From Selaginella moellendorffii (Eukaryota; Streptophyta; Lycopodiopsida; Selaginellales; Selaginellaceae), in assembly GCF_000143415.4 (NCBI RefSeq), contig NW_003314318.1, positions 643,390-707,389 of the forward strand: DNA of 64,000 bases. The letters are read 5' to 3'. This document shows, piece after piece, positions 46,701 to 58,096 of the stretch. The translations under genes and the position numbers were made by a program. The notes under the pieces were generated by a model that worked only from the letters and a program-made list of their open reading frames with translations, had not been told where the DNA came from and searched no databases. Each line of letters begins with the position of its first letter. Position 1 is the first letter of the stretch.

Positions 46701-47750
46701 ACAAAGTTCGATGTCCTCATCGAACGATAGACTATTTCATAAAGTAATACCAACATGTATTACCCTTTCCATCCTTGGCACCTCGCCAACATTCGTTAAT
46801 GGTTTGACACCAAAGGCTCACCATGCTTTGTTCATCCTCTAAGGAGCATAGTCTCTCCAACTTAGAAACTCATTCGACCATTTGTGGTGGTTCTCTCCTT
46901 TTATTGGTTTAGTTCTCGCTAAACCTGTTAGAGACACCTTATCTAACTCAATCTCACTATAAGCCACAAAATTTTCCTTTCCAATTTGCCAGCTTACCTC
47001 GTCTATCTGTCCAATACTGTCTTGGCTTTTGCTAAGTTCCTTCGCCAAAGTTCCCGCCTATGGTACCAGCTCCTACTTGGTTCTACTTGATTTCAGTTAC
47101 TCACTGCACAAGCAACGGAGTGTTAGCCATCCATCCACGGATTCCCAAATCTCTCCCAATCCCCCTCCCTGGGTTAAACTGGACTGAAGGTTCGGCTACA
47201 TTCCCCACAAGCACAAGCAGCCAAACACACCAAGCTTCCAGGTTCCTAACATCCCTTGGTACCACAAGACTTGATCATGGGACCCTCTAAATCCCAAGTC
47301 TTGGGTGCAACACTTGCTTCGGGACGCCGGGGCGAAACACCGTGGCCTAACGGCCCGGTATGGGTAGCTCTACCCCCCACTTCCATCCCGAAGGGGAGGT
47401 CCAAGCCTCTAGGAAGGGCGAGGACCAATGAGCCATATGGTACTCAAGTGGGGCACCATTCCACATGAGCTAGGAGCACTGTAGTCGGTTTCCCTTTCGA
47501 GAGTGGGAGCTACTCTTGAGCAGTTCCTTGGATAACCCCTCTGGCACCAACCAAGTCCATGCTCACTCCCACCTAAGGCCCCTCGGTCTCAATCTCAACC
47601 TCAAGTCAGTTTGGAAGCCCCACTGAAGAGTTCCTTCAAAACTGGTTCCTAGACCTCCCTATCCCTACTATACTTTTGGAACCCCCTGCAGCCCCCCCCC
47701 CCCCCCCCCCGGGAGATGCACGCTTTGGGCTTTCACCCCTTGACCTGTAT
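46701..47750 (-). mobile_element. Internal or untranslated part of minus-strand LTR element, no gene
   Basis: The sequence matches the decayed copy at 8.64-8.95 kb (CACCAAAGGCTCACCATG, TCGCTAAACCTGTTAGAGAC). No protein domain is recognised. A C/G homopolymer tract lies at about 47691-47710. Confidence 0.5.
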
Positions 47751-47754
47751 TAGT

Positions 47755-48165
47755 ACTCGGACTCAGTCTCGGGCTTGATCTCGGACTCGATCTCGGACCC
47801 GACTTCAGATTCGGTCTCGGACTCAATCTTGGACTCGATCTCGGACCCGATCTTGGACCTGATCTCGGACTCGACCTCGGACTCAACCTCGGACTTGGTC
47901 TCGGACCCGATTCTTGGATCTCGGAGTCCGTCTCGAACTCGGTTTCCGAGTCGGCCTTGGACTTGATTCCGGACTCTATCTCGGCCTCGAACTCGGTTTC
48001 CGAGTCGGCCTTGGACTTGATTCCGGACTCTATCTCGAACTCGGTCTCAGAGTTGGTCTTGGACTCGATCTAAGACTCGGTCCCATCCGATGAACTCTTT
48101 GTCATTTTGGTCATGCTTTTGGGGGTCCTTTAGCCTATGACACCTCGGCGAGTTAGTTCCTTACA
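47755..48165 (-). repeat. Second LTR with CTCGGACTCGAT minisatellite
   Basis: Units of CTCGGACTCGAT / TCGGACCCGA run 47755-48085, followed by unique sequence to TTACAACTCCACCACCCATA at about 48160-48180, the same purine-tract junction as near 46690. It is consistent with the 3' LTR of the chromovirus whose integrase lies to its right. Confidence 0.6.
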
Positions 48166-48507
48166 ACTCCACCACCCATAGAAGAAGTTCGATGCCCACA
48201 TCGAACGTCTCTCTTTTCTATCCTACGACTTGTTGACCATGTCTCCGGGGGCATCCCCCCACTTAGCGGTGTGCCTAAGTTAGCCTCCCCGGCCAAGAGC
48301 CCATGACAACGGAATATAGGTGTCCCTATACTCCTCACCTCACCACGCCCTAGTATGGGGTTGGGATTTGAACCCAGCCTTGCTTTATTAGGGGGTTAGG
48401 ACTCGAACCCAACCTCCGTAGAATATGTCTACGGATTTAACATCCCCGCAGGGAGTCGGGTGTAGTTCCCTACGCTTGCTCAACTTAGCTAACCCATGCT
48501 AATTAGC

Positions 48508-49486
48508 TTACCTTCGGCGCACCTTTGGGTCCCAACATATGCCATTGCTCAACATCACAAATTGATACTTTAATTGAACTTTGCATAAGTACATAGAGTT
48601 CTGCCTTGTAGAAATTCCTCCACTAGATCTTGCGCATTCGCTAGGTTCTCTTCCGGTTCCCATGTTGCCTTGTAGTGTGGAAATCCTTTCCACTTCACAT
48701 GGAACTCTCTCACCTCGCGTCCTTGTCACTTGCTCTTGCGCGCATTGAGGATGGCCTCGACTTTGTATTCCTCTTCCCTTTGGATAACCTCAGGTAAAGG
48801 CCTTACTTGGTCCTTGCGAAGCGGATCCTCAAAGTATAGCTTGAGTAAGTTCACGTGGAACACTAGGTGCATCTTCCCCATCTCTCGAGGAAGTCGGAGA
48901 CGGTAAGCCACTTTACCGATTTGTGCCTCAATCTCATAAGGCCCCGCAAACCTGCTTAAGGAACTCAAGATCAATTCATTTACGGAATACATGCATTTTT
49001 ACCTTTGGGTCAATTTCCAACTGATCCCGCTTGGTAGCCTGAGATTCTTGGTGTTTAGCCACACCTTCTCCCCAGCTTGGAAATCTACATCCTAACACTT
49101 CTGGTTCACGTACTTGGTTTGCCTTTGTTAAGCTCATTCCAAGGAATCCCTCACAAGATTCCAAATGTTGAGTCTTTTCGCCGTGAATGCCTCCACTGCG
49201 GGTAACTCTCCATGATACTCGGCCACACCGAGCTCCACAGGACCTTCAATAGCTCGCCCATTGATGACTTCCCATGGACTCACCCCGATACTCGAATGTG
49301 GTAAATTGTTATAACACATTTCCGCAAGTCCCAAATGACTTTCCCAATCGGTCTGGTTTCCCGAGACATAGCATCGCAAATAATCCTCTAGCTGCCTATT
49401 CACCCTTTCCGTTTGTTCGTCTGTCAAGAAGTGTTAGTGCCATCAAACTTGACTTAATACCCCATACCTATCTGTGGGTGATAGGC
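48508..49486 (-). mobile_element. Chromovirus (Ty3/gypsy) integrase C-terminus and chromodomain
   Basis: Read leftwards: TDEQTERVNRQLEDYLR (near 49420), HLGLAEMCYNNLPHSSIGVS, then a chromodomain-linked region LSSLSRFAGPYEIEAQIG, YRLRLP and KMHLVFHVNLLK (48992-48740). After one TGA comes a chromodomain (WKGFPHYKATWEPEENL, about 48582-48727). This is the 3' half of the element whose 5' half continues at 62389; element C splits them. Confidence 0.85.
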
Positions 49487-49490
49487 TGTG
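49487..49490. repeat. Left target-site duplication (TGTG) of element C
   Basis: TGTG at 49487-49490 is repeated at 62385-62388. Dropping one copy plus the element rejoins GGCTGTG to CTGAATTTC, which on the minus strand encodes KFSTAYHPQ, the standard Ty3/gypsy integrase motif. Confidence 0.8.
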
Positions 49491-49492
49491 AA

Positions 49493-49514
49493 GCTCTATT
49501 TCGTTAAAGTGGGA
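49493..49514 (+). repeat. Left terminal inverted repeat of element C
   Basis: 22-bp terminal inverted repeat. AAGTGGGA at 49507-49514 recurs inverted as TCCCACTT at about 49525-49532, forming a small subterminal hairpin. Confidence 0.85.
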
Positions 49515-49932
49515 ATTGTCATTATCCCACTTGTAAAATAAGGTTTCCAAACCTTTATATAGTATATAAATATAACAAAATTCAACTGTATTAAGGCATA
49601 TGCCATTTTATTTTAAACAAGGAAATGTCTACTCAATCACTTCTCCTCCCCCTGCCACTGCTTCACCTTTCTCTTCTCCTTGTCATCGTCGTCCAATTTC
49701 TTTCCATCCTTTTAATATTGGCTTAGTTGCTCCGAGTCTAGGTGGAGCCCAAGTCCCCATTCAATTTTTACTTTCCCCTTATTAATAAAACAACTTCGTA
49801 GACTTCCAATAACATGCTGTAACACTTTTAGTATAATGCAAATCCTCTCAAAGAATTGTCTTTTAATATTAATACAATGGTATGGAACCCCATGCCATAA
49901 TAAGTTACATTTTTAAATAAATACATGCCAAC

Positions 49933-52084
49933 TCAGACTGTTATTTTTTGCCTCCAACGCCTATACAATAATCTTGGAATTTCATCACTCTCCACACTAT
50001 CAGGATTTAAACCCAATAGTAATGCCATCTCTTCTCTAATACGTTCACGCTCATGTTCAGTGGTCGAAGAACCCATCCGGTTGAGCAGATTATGGAGATG
50101 CGGATAGTGCTTGGCTAGACAATATACATGCCATAAATGATGACTGGTGTTTGTCCGATCAAATGGCTTCTGATATACCGTTCCATCTGCCATTTGGTTG
50201 ATTTCTGCAGCCACCTCCTGGACTGGCCGGTTCTCTATCACCATCGCTCCAAGCCGTTTTGCAAAGTCCCCCAGAACATACGGTTTCTTCTCCCTAGTTT
50301 CCATACTGCAAAAGATGGGGTGCACTGCATATGTGTGCGTGTTCGCTGCAGTTTTAATCGGCGAGTCATCGATGATGAGGATTTCACTTGACCTAGCAGT
50401 CCGGTTCATCACTACAGCCTCTGGCTTGATGAAGATGGGCTTGCTACCCCTCACATGGACCATAGTCAAGCAATCCTCCTGCGTTAGGAGAAAGTCAAAT
50501 GGTAATATTACTCGCATCTGATCGTGCATCATCTGTAGCAACGTTAATGCATTGTGGCGCATCATGGATGTCCAAACTCCCAATTGCAAATTGAACCTGG
50601 CCCTCTTTTTTAAGTGTCACATGGTCATTATTAGATCCCACAGTTTCTCCCGTGTGATTAATGTGAATCTGTCTCTTTTGACCAACTTGCGACCGTAGGC
50701 TTTGGAGGGTGCAGTGACATTTGAGGACGAGCCACGCTCATGGGAGAAAAGGACACCGTTCAGATCAAAAACGATACAGCACCTTCGCCGTGACTCTGAA
50801 ATGAAATGCGTCAGCATAAAAAATGGTACAAGTCAATTTTACCATCTACAATATTAGCGAATGGTGCTCCCGATGGTCGTTGAAAGGGTTTTGGTCGAGG
50901 AAACGTGAAGGGCGGAAATACTCTCCTCTGCAATATGGGTCAATCGCATCCGATGGCGTGTGGGCACATGCCATTTCAGCTGTAGACTCTGGTACAACTG
51001 GCTCAACAGTGGCATGGGGTGGTTCCGATGGCGTGTGATCACACGCCATTTCAGCTGGTGCCTCCGTTGGCAAAGTGGACATGACCGAACAGGCAGCAGG
51101 GGCGGTGTAGGGAGGTTCCAACGGCGCGTAGTCAGACGATTGGGCACACGTTGAGTCCGTTGGAAATGAGGATACGACCGGCTCGGCGGCTAGGGCAGCC
51201 TCATGCGAGTCCAATGGCGCCTGGTCACCGTCAGTTGGATACGTGGACAAGATTGACTCAGTGGTATGGGCAGCATCAAGTGGAGCGTGGTCAGCTTGCT
51301 TGGCGTTGATATGGATAGTAGCCTCCACCAGCTCTGATGACTCTTGCAGGCAAGTAGAGTCCACTGGCGGATCCATATGCATGTCCAAATATCTCCCTTC
51401 GATTGAGATGGTATCCTCCCTACTGGCTACTAAAAACAAACTCATTAACACATTGAATCGACTATACTGTATTTACCATCAACTGCTATTGAGGAACTAG
51501 GACCGATATCACTTGGGCGCATTGCTGATTCTGAAGGATTGGACATACATTTCGACCCTTGTTTGGCACTATCCTTCCTCGACACTAAAGGCTAGAGTTT
51601 GTATCTTAATTCAACTGAATAATCTCTACTTACCATTTGCTTTGCAACCTACATGGACAATGTTAGAAATGGTAAAAGGTTAGGAATGGATGTACTATTA
51701 TTTACCTGATGGTTTGTCTTGTATGACCTTCCTCCGTTGCTCTTTGGCCACCTCAGGCTGGCCATCGTCGTCATCATCGTCGTCGTCGTTATTGTGATCG
51801 TCACCATTGTGAGGACCATCCAAGTCCTCTTCGTCCTCCTCTTCTTCGTCCTCCTCTTCTTTGTCCTCCTCTTCGTCCTTCTGCTCTTCCTGCTCATTAT
51901 CTTTCTCTGGCTCCTCATCCCCCTCCTGCATTTCTTCCATAGGCTGCTCAGGCTGGATGGCTTGTTCTTCCAGGACCATCTTGGGAAAATCATCTGGCCG
52001 AGTCTCCATCTCAAAATACAAGACATCCATAGCTTGTTTTAGTGCGTGACCTAGGACCGTATCCTCACCCGACTGTCTTAACAT
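49933..52084 (-). pseudogene. HAD/FCP1-like phosphatase with acidic N-terminus (element C)
   Basis: The C-terminal part (50817-49933) has HAD motif I as CIVFDLNGVLF, motif II context LGVWTSMM and motif III LIIDDSPIKTA, the layout of NIF/FCP1-type phosphatases. The usual DxDxT/V is DLNGV, which lacks the second Asp. A TGA at 50619-50617 breaks the frame, which otherwise runs on without shift. Upstream exons on the same strand encode a Thr/Ala/Pro-rich linker (51451-50860) with two palindrome copies inside the coding frame. Further upstream is a strongly acidic exon (52084-51710, EEEDEEEEDEED type). Joining of the acidic exon is tentative. The tail past motif III is rich in Arg/Glu with no known domain. 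Confidence 0.55.
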
Positions 52085-52099
52085 GGTTTTTGCACATTC

Positions 52100-55000
52100 T
52101 TACACCCTTCGAAGACGACGAGATGAGAAAAACGTGGCCCTGACTTGAAAAGCATCCCTCATCCATTGTACCTCTCCATTGAGATTGGGGAAGGGGAGTC
52201 CGCCATAGGAATCTGAGTCAGGAGGTGGTGACTGGCTACCTTCACTCAGCCCTTGATCTGCAATGAATGGCATGAGCACACACGCCATAACCGCGAGGCA
52301 TTACCTATCATCTTTTCATTGCCCTTCTTCCTTTTCGAATCAAACGCCTCTGATCCCGACGACTGTCCAACGTGCTTTCGCTTTTTATGACCACTGCCAG
52401 TTTGAGCTTGGCTGGTGCTTGCCTGTTTTGCCTTTGAAGAAGTGTCTCTTGCAAGGAATGGCATGAGACCACACGCCATTGCAAATATAATTTGTACCTC
52501 CTTTTTCCTATTGCTTGTCTGTTTGTCCTTCTTCGACGCGCCACCAGTGTGCTTTTCAGTCCTCATGTCTGAATATTCACAACGATCTATAATCAAAATG
52601 GCATGAGGCCTCACGTGACCTTACCTTGTGCAGGTTGTGAGCTCGGCCCAACATGGGTATCTTCAACAGTAGCTGTTAACGCCGTTTCAGCATCTGGGGG
52701 TGGCCACGCTCCTGCATACAGAGCTTGTGAGATAACATTTAAACTTAAAGTGCGTACTCACCAGGTTCGCAGAGAAGATACTATTTTTCTTTGGCAACTG
52801 TAATTATATGCTCCATTGAAGTCACCTCTTCAATGGAGTTTGTCACCGCAACACACGGGACACCCTTGAGTAGTGCGGCTCGAAAGAATAGTCCGCCGCA
52901 GTTGTACTCGACAACGCATTTGCCCTTGGAGTCGGAAGCAGGTGACCCACCCGCTATTGCGTTGAAGACCCAGCTGAGCATTTCCCATGCTGCACCTGGA
53001 GCTTTCTCTGGATTCGAAAGCTCCATAGCCGTCTTCAGTTCCTCAGGCACAGGTAAATTGACCTCCCTCAGATCAATTCGATCGGCCTTGTCGAACGAAG
53101 CTGGGAAGTCACTCTAGTCCCACTCTGCTGCAGGACCAATAACAAGGGCGAGTGTGAAGATGCAGACATTCGTCGGTATCTTCTTCTTAGCCATTATCCC
53201 ATGGATCTCCTACATCTCTTTGCCTTTCAACCGAGCCTTCACCTCGTTCAAGGCCTTCCAGAACTTGTGATAGGATTCGGAGTCGTAGATCATATAGTGG
53301 ACTGAAGATTCCACCTCCGCAAGTCCCACCATTAAGTTAATGATGGAGCTAACTTCGTCTGCATGAGTGATCTCCTCGTTTGTGAAGTCCATCACACAAA
53401 AGATGTTCTTGACCTGCTCATCTCCGCGGGAAACGATGCTCCTCCACCTTTGATCCTCATCGGAATTCACGTATACCCGGTAAAGTTCTCGATAGGCCTC
53501 TGCTATGGGGTCGAGCTGTTTCTGAAGCCGGCGGTCGACATCCCTCTTAATGAAATTTGGATACTGATCCAACTTCTCAGCTTTACTTTTCGTGGCATCC
53601 CGTAGCAGATCGATGAACTTGGGGGCCCCCTTCACGTACTTGTCGATGTCTTCATTTGACAACTCCAGCTCTTCCATCATCTCTTGCGTGGTGTCGATGC
53701 TCACCCTCTCCACGGCCACTTGCTCGAAGATCCAATCCTTCAATAGCGCACGAGCTCTCAGAGTCGTGCACAAGTCCTCGTATGTCACAATATGGCTGGG
53801 AGTCATTTTGGTCTTGTTGAAGACTACCTCACCACGTAGAAGAGCATTAGCCACTATCAGAAGGTCGTCGTCGTCTAGAGACCGCAAGAAACGCAAGGCG
53901 TTGAGCTTCAAATCATTGGGCTTCCGGCCGTCCTCCACACCCATTGAGTTTAGCAACTCCCCGTCATGGTACCTCCTCAGCACATCTACCCATTTGTCAA
54001 AAACAACTTTTGTCGCGAGTAGAATGTTATGGATGCTGAGTGTGTCATGGACCCCCAGTGTTTTCGAGAGAAGACTCGAGAATTCCTGCAATGGAAATGG
54101 CGTGAGGCCACATGCTATGCCACATGCAACGAGGCTTACCTGCCAGGCGCTAGTTGCTAGTGCATGTCCTTGTCCTGGTTTTTGTGGCTTCTTCAGTTGA
54201 ACCCAGAGCTTCCGTATTCGTGCCAATGTCTCGTGCAGACCCGATTTGTAGTACGTTTCTTGCTTGACATTCTGCGCGTGGGAGATGTATATGATAGATC
54301 GGAGGGGCGAGTTGCCTTTTATCAGGCGGACAACTCTTGTCTTGAAGACTTTCTTCACCTCCTCGCCCACCATAATATCCACAACTATCTCTTGCATCGC
54401 CAAGCTAGAATGCTGCCCGAAGACGGCATAGAACCGGATGTTCTGATCGTCCAACACTTTCCTATTGATCAAGTCTGGAAACCTCGTCTCGCCCTTCATT
54501 GTTCGGTAGTAGGGGATCACGTCTGCAATGTCGGGTGTTACTGGACTTGCCAGCATCTTCTGCTTCAGTTTCTCCACCCACTCATCAGATACTAGCCTGT
54601 GGTTGTATTTGCTTTGGATGTCGATACGGCTCACGTCGATTGTATATACTTTGTTGGAATAGTAACAAGTACTATTATCTGCGACGATTTTTGCTGCCTC
54701 TTCTTGCTCTTTCTGCTCTTTGCGGCTCTTCTTTTTGGTGGGTGTAGTGTTCGAACCCGAGGCAATGGCATCATCGAGTAGCTTCTTTTTTGGAGCAGGA
54801 GAGTCGGACGTCGGCTTGAGCTTGAACACCCTTTTCTGCTTCGGGGTAGTTTCTAGATCGACCCCCTTCCCCTTCGCTTCGTGAACTGGAGGCACTCTCA
54901 ACGGCTCAATGTTGGAATATAGTTTTTGAACATCGCCGTAGGTGAGGTCCGTGGATTCCATGTGATCTTCATAGACCCGCAGCGTCTTTGAAATTGTGGG

Positions 55001-55585
55001 CCTCCTGGACAACCTCTCCCTAGCTCCCTCTAGGAATTCCTTATAGCCGCTGCCCCCCTCCGGGAAGCCGCTAGGATGTGCAAGGTGGATCTTGAAGGCG
55101 GATGCTGTCTCTACCACAAGTGCCAGTCCATATTCTTGCATGGAACTGCATGGAGTGTCTGTCACTTGGATGAGGATCCCCATGCATTCTTTTCTCCCAC
55201 CATCTGTGTTGTACAGCCTCAGATCCTCGCCTTCCATCCCGAAAGTCCAACTGGTGAGCTCCTCCCCCTTCTCTGCATCCACATTGACAGTGGCTGGAAG
55301 AAGAACGCAATTCCTCGCCTGTTCAGAAATGCACAACAATTAGAGCTGACAGATGAAAAGCTAGCAGCTGGAAATAACGTGAGGCCACACGCCATTCACC
55401 ACTGCATCAGATGTCTTGAGGCTGCATCCTAAGATGGCGTGAGGCTACACGCCATCTGTAACCGAACTGCACTCGAGAGCCCAATCGGTGCATGCCAATG
55501 TTGCTATTGAATGGCATGTGGCCTCATGCCATTTTCTACTTGGCCTAAAAGACTTACCATTTGAAGCCGAATGGAGGCATGACAA
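52100..55585 (-). pseudogene. ParB-like protein gene (element C)
   Basis: Main exons 55318-54140 and 54085-52762, then 52711-52625, 52586-52498 and later Lys-rich exons to TAA at 52100. An N-terminal unknown domain is followed by a Lys-rich linker (KKKSRKEQKEQEEAAK). A ParB/sulfiredoxin-like region follows (YTIDVSRIDIQSKYNHRLVS, EKLKQKML, FYAVFGQHSSLAMQEIV), where GQHSSLAM sits where ParB proteins have G-H-R-x-x-A. A long alpha-helical C-terminal part (about 54085-53220) is unrecognised. The last exons carry basic clusters (KKRKH, KRKKG). Three in-frame TAGs (53212, 53116, 52783) break the frame. Introns contain the palindrome. The first exon may be MPPFGFK at about 55585. Confidence 0.55.
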
Positions 55586-55639
55586 TCGAGGCCGGACTCG
55601 CTGGCGAATGTGCATTGTGTGTGCAGTGGATCATAACAG

Positions 55640-55960
55640 CAAGGCTACTCTGCCACTTACAGTTGGAGAGTGGCGCTGAAATCTCCCGGGACGCCAAGTG
55701 GGCTGCGTGTGGGTGGCGGAGTGGGCGGGGGAGTTGGCGGCGAAGTTACAAACTGGGTGTGTCTTGAAGTGGACGCCGATGCACACGAGCGCGATGCGAG
55801 CGCGAGTGTGATGCAAGCGCGAGTGGACGCCGATGCACACGAGAAACCTGTAGAGAAAGTAGATGAGCGCGAATGTGAGTGTGATCGCGATGTGAGCGCG
55901 AGTGTGCGAGCGCGAGTACGATGTAAAACCTAACCTCACACGCGCGAAATGTCATGACGG
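55640..55960. repeat. GC-rich irregular repeats upstream of the ParB-like gene
   Basis: GTGGACGCCGATGCACACGA occurs twice (about 55771 and 55823), with many GAGCGCGA / GCGAGTGTGA words between. This is a CpG-dense island in an AT-rich element, upstream of the minus-strand gene, and may be promoter-associated. Confidence 0.5.
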
Positions 55961-55999
55961 TTGGTAATCCCGCCACGTCATCATTCCTCGGACTTGGGC

Positions 56000-57300
56000 G
56001 CCACCATTAATTTCTGGATTGCCGCCCGCATGCATGCACGTGAAATCCAAAAGAAATCCGCAATGTCATCATTCCTCGGACTGCATGCACGCGAAATCCA
56101 AAAGAAAGATCATGATTGGGATATCATTTAATACCCTCGCTATATTTATACCATGCATGATTGGATATTCCAAAGCATCTTGTATTTCCAAAAATGCCAG
56201 ATGTTCAACTAAATAAAGAATGGTACACAATGTCCTTCTTGATGACCCTGCAAAGAAGCATCTCGATCGGACACCACATGAGACCACACGAGCCTTACAA
56301 TGTTTCAGGGGCATTTGCCATAGATCCGACCGTTATTTTGCTCCAAGATTCTATAGTTTGGTGTGCATTGACCTTTCCATCGATACTGCAAAGGGACATC
56401 ACAATCAGATGTGGGATCACAAGAAACCAACTTCACTAACTCTGGTTTCACCAAGATCTACGTAAGGAGTTATGAAATGAAAGGACCCTCTCTATTGAAA
56501 TGTGTTTATGGTCCTGACATATCAAAGGATTTTGCATCAAGTTCTGTATTTGCATGTTTATCAAGCTACTGAATTGCTAAACCCTAAACCCTAAACATGT
56601 GGCAAATGCTGCGTGAAGAAAGATGCCCTTTCTGGGCAAATGCTGTAAGAGGCAGATGCCGAGCAGATGTATCTCAGGCTAGCGAAGGGGACAAACGAAA
56701 GATAGCTATAAACATGACGGGATGCAAATAGATTACTAGGCTGGTCCTGCGAAAATCAAAAACCATAATTGAAAACATTGAAAATGCAAAAAGAAAGGTT
56801 TATAATATTTTTGAATTTTAAGCAACCAAAGGAATGTAAGTAGGGCATGTGTTTGTAAGTTTAAAAATGCCTCAACCACTTAAATTCCCAAGTAAATAAA
56901 GCTGTTTTTATTTTTCGTACAGGTAAACTTTATAGCGTGTGGGCTCATGCAATTTTGAACCCAAAAATGCACCAAAAAATGCTCGACTAGCATTATTCTT
57001 TGAATGGCGTGTGGCCTTATATTGCCATAAATGGACGTACACACACAACATAATTATTCCTTTACACGGCGTATAATCTTGGCGCGGATCGCTGACATGG
57101 CATGGCAAAGTTCGAATCACTGACATGGCACAGCTGAATCGAGGCAAGGACATGATGTGACAAAGTTCAACCTCCGACAGCAAAGTCTAGAAGCTACTCA
57201 GTTTGAAATTTGTCAAAGGAATCATAAGATCTGGTTTGTCAGAGGATTTGATGTGACGTTCAAGCGTGTGTTATTTTTGAATTCTCGAACTCATTCCTAG
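56000..57300. other. Spacer of element C without recognised gene
   Basis: AT-rich DNA with palindrome copies near 56932 and 57004, a doubled CATCATTCCTCGGACT word (55979 and 56065) and a CCCTAAACCCTAAA tract near 56578. No coding domain is seen. Confidence 0.45.
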
Positions 57301-57399
57301 GTCTATCATTTTTGTGCGCCGTGTTCTTGGTTCCGCTGAGCGCAGTGAGCACTGCTTGTGTAAGCGGCATTGTGAGCTGTGGTTTATGCGTCTACGAGC

Positions 57400-57545
57400 G
57401 GTTGCGGCATTGCGAGCGCCATTGCGAGCGGCAGTTTATGCGAGTGGCAGTTTGTGCGAGCCGCGCTACGAGCAGTTGCGGTGTTGCGAGCGGCGCTACG
57501 AGTAGTTGCGGTGTTGCGAGCGGCACTGTCTTTGGTGTGGCTACC
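57400..57545. repeat. GCGAGCGGC-type tandem repeats
   Basis: TTGCGGTGTTGCGAGCGGCG plus CTACGAG is repeated at about 57475 and 57504, with diverged copies to the left. It contains no gene. Confidence 0.6.
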
Positions 57546-57659
57546 GCTTCCTCTTGATATTCGGCACTTGTGCTTCCTGGTATGTTCACCATGGAATGGC
57601 TTAGGACCACATTTAGAAATGGCATGAGGCCACATGCCATCTTGGGCCCTTGCAATTTC

Positions 57660-57937
57660 ATGGCTAGCATATTGTCATGTATGTTTTTACTTGCCTGCAG
57701 CTGTGTGTATATCAAGATGGCATGAGGCCTCATGCCATCTTTGGCGCCTACTAGCCTATTGCCATATTCCTTTTGCCTTGCTGCAACTGTATATATTTTT
57801 GTATGGGTGAGTAGTCACGCACACAAAGATATATACAGTTGCAGCAAGGTAAAAGGAATATAGCAACAGGCTAGCATATTGTCATGTATGTTTTTACTTG
57901 CCTGCAGCTGTGTGTATATCAAGATGGCATGAGGGCT
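57660..57937. repeat. 68-bp direct repeat flanking a 37-bp inverted repeat
   Basis: GGCTAGCATATTGTCATGTA and the following ~45 bp occur at 57662 and again at 57873. Between them, ATTCCTTTTGCCTTGCTGCA (near 57765) is repeated inverted (TGCAGCAAGGTAAAAGGAAT near 57840), a hairpin with arms of about 37 bp. Palindrome copies adjoin both direct repeats. Confidence 0.8.
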
Positions 57938-58096
57938 CATGCCAATTTTGTGAATGCGAAATTTCACGTGGGTGTCAATAGCATGTTTGAATAATGGCAT
58001 GTGGCCTCATGCTATTGAGGTTGTTTGGTATGTTATGATTTAGGCCATTCTCCAATCATTTTTTGTATGGTCTTAACTTCTTTTCTGCACTTTCAG

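Noticed and set aside
51698-52042. Membrane-like Leu/Phe/Val-rich plus-strand frame
   Set aside because: It is antisense to the acidic Asp/Glu exon; GAG/GAC codons read backwards give Leu/Val.
55318-55640. Complete 5' structure of the ParB-like gene
   Set aside because: Candidate first exon MPPFGFK and the 55318 exon differ in phase; an extra exon is needed that I cannot place with confidence.
56576-56596. Telomere-type CCCTAAA tract in element C
   Set aside because: Two to three units only; probably chance or an ordinary plant promoter motif.
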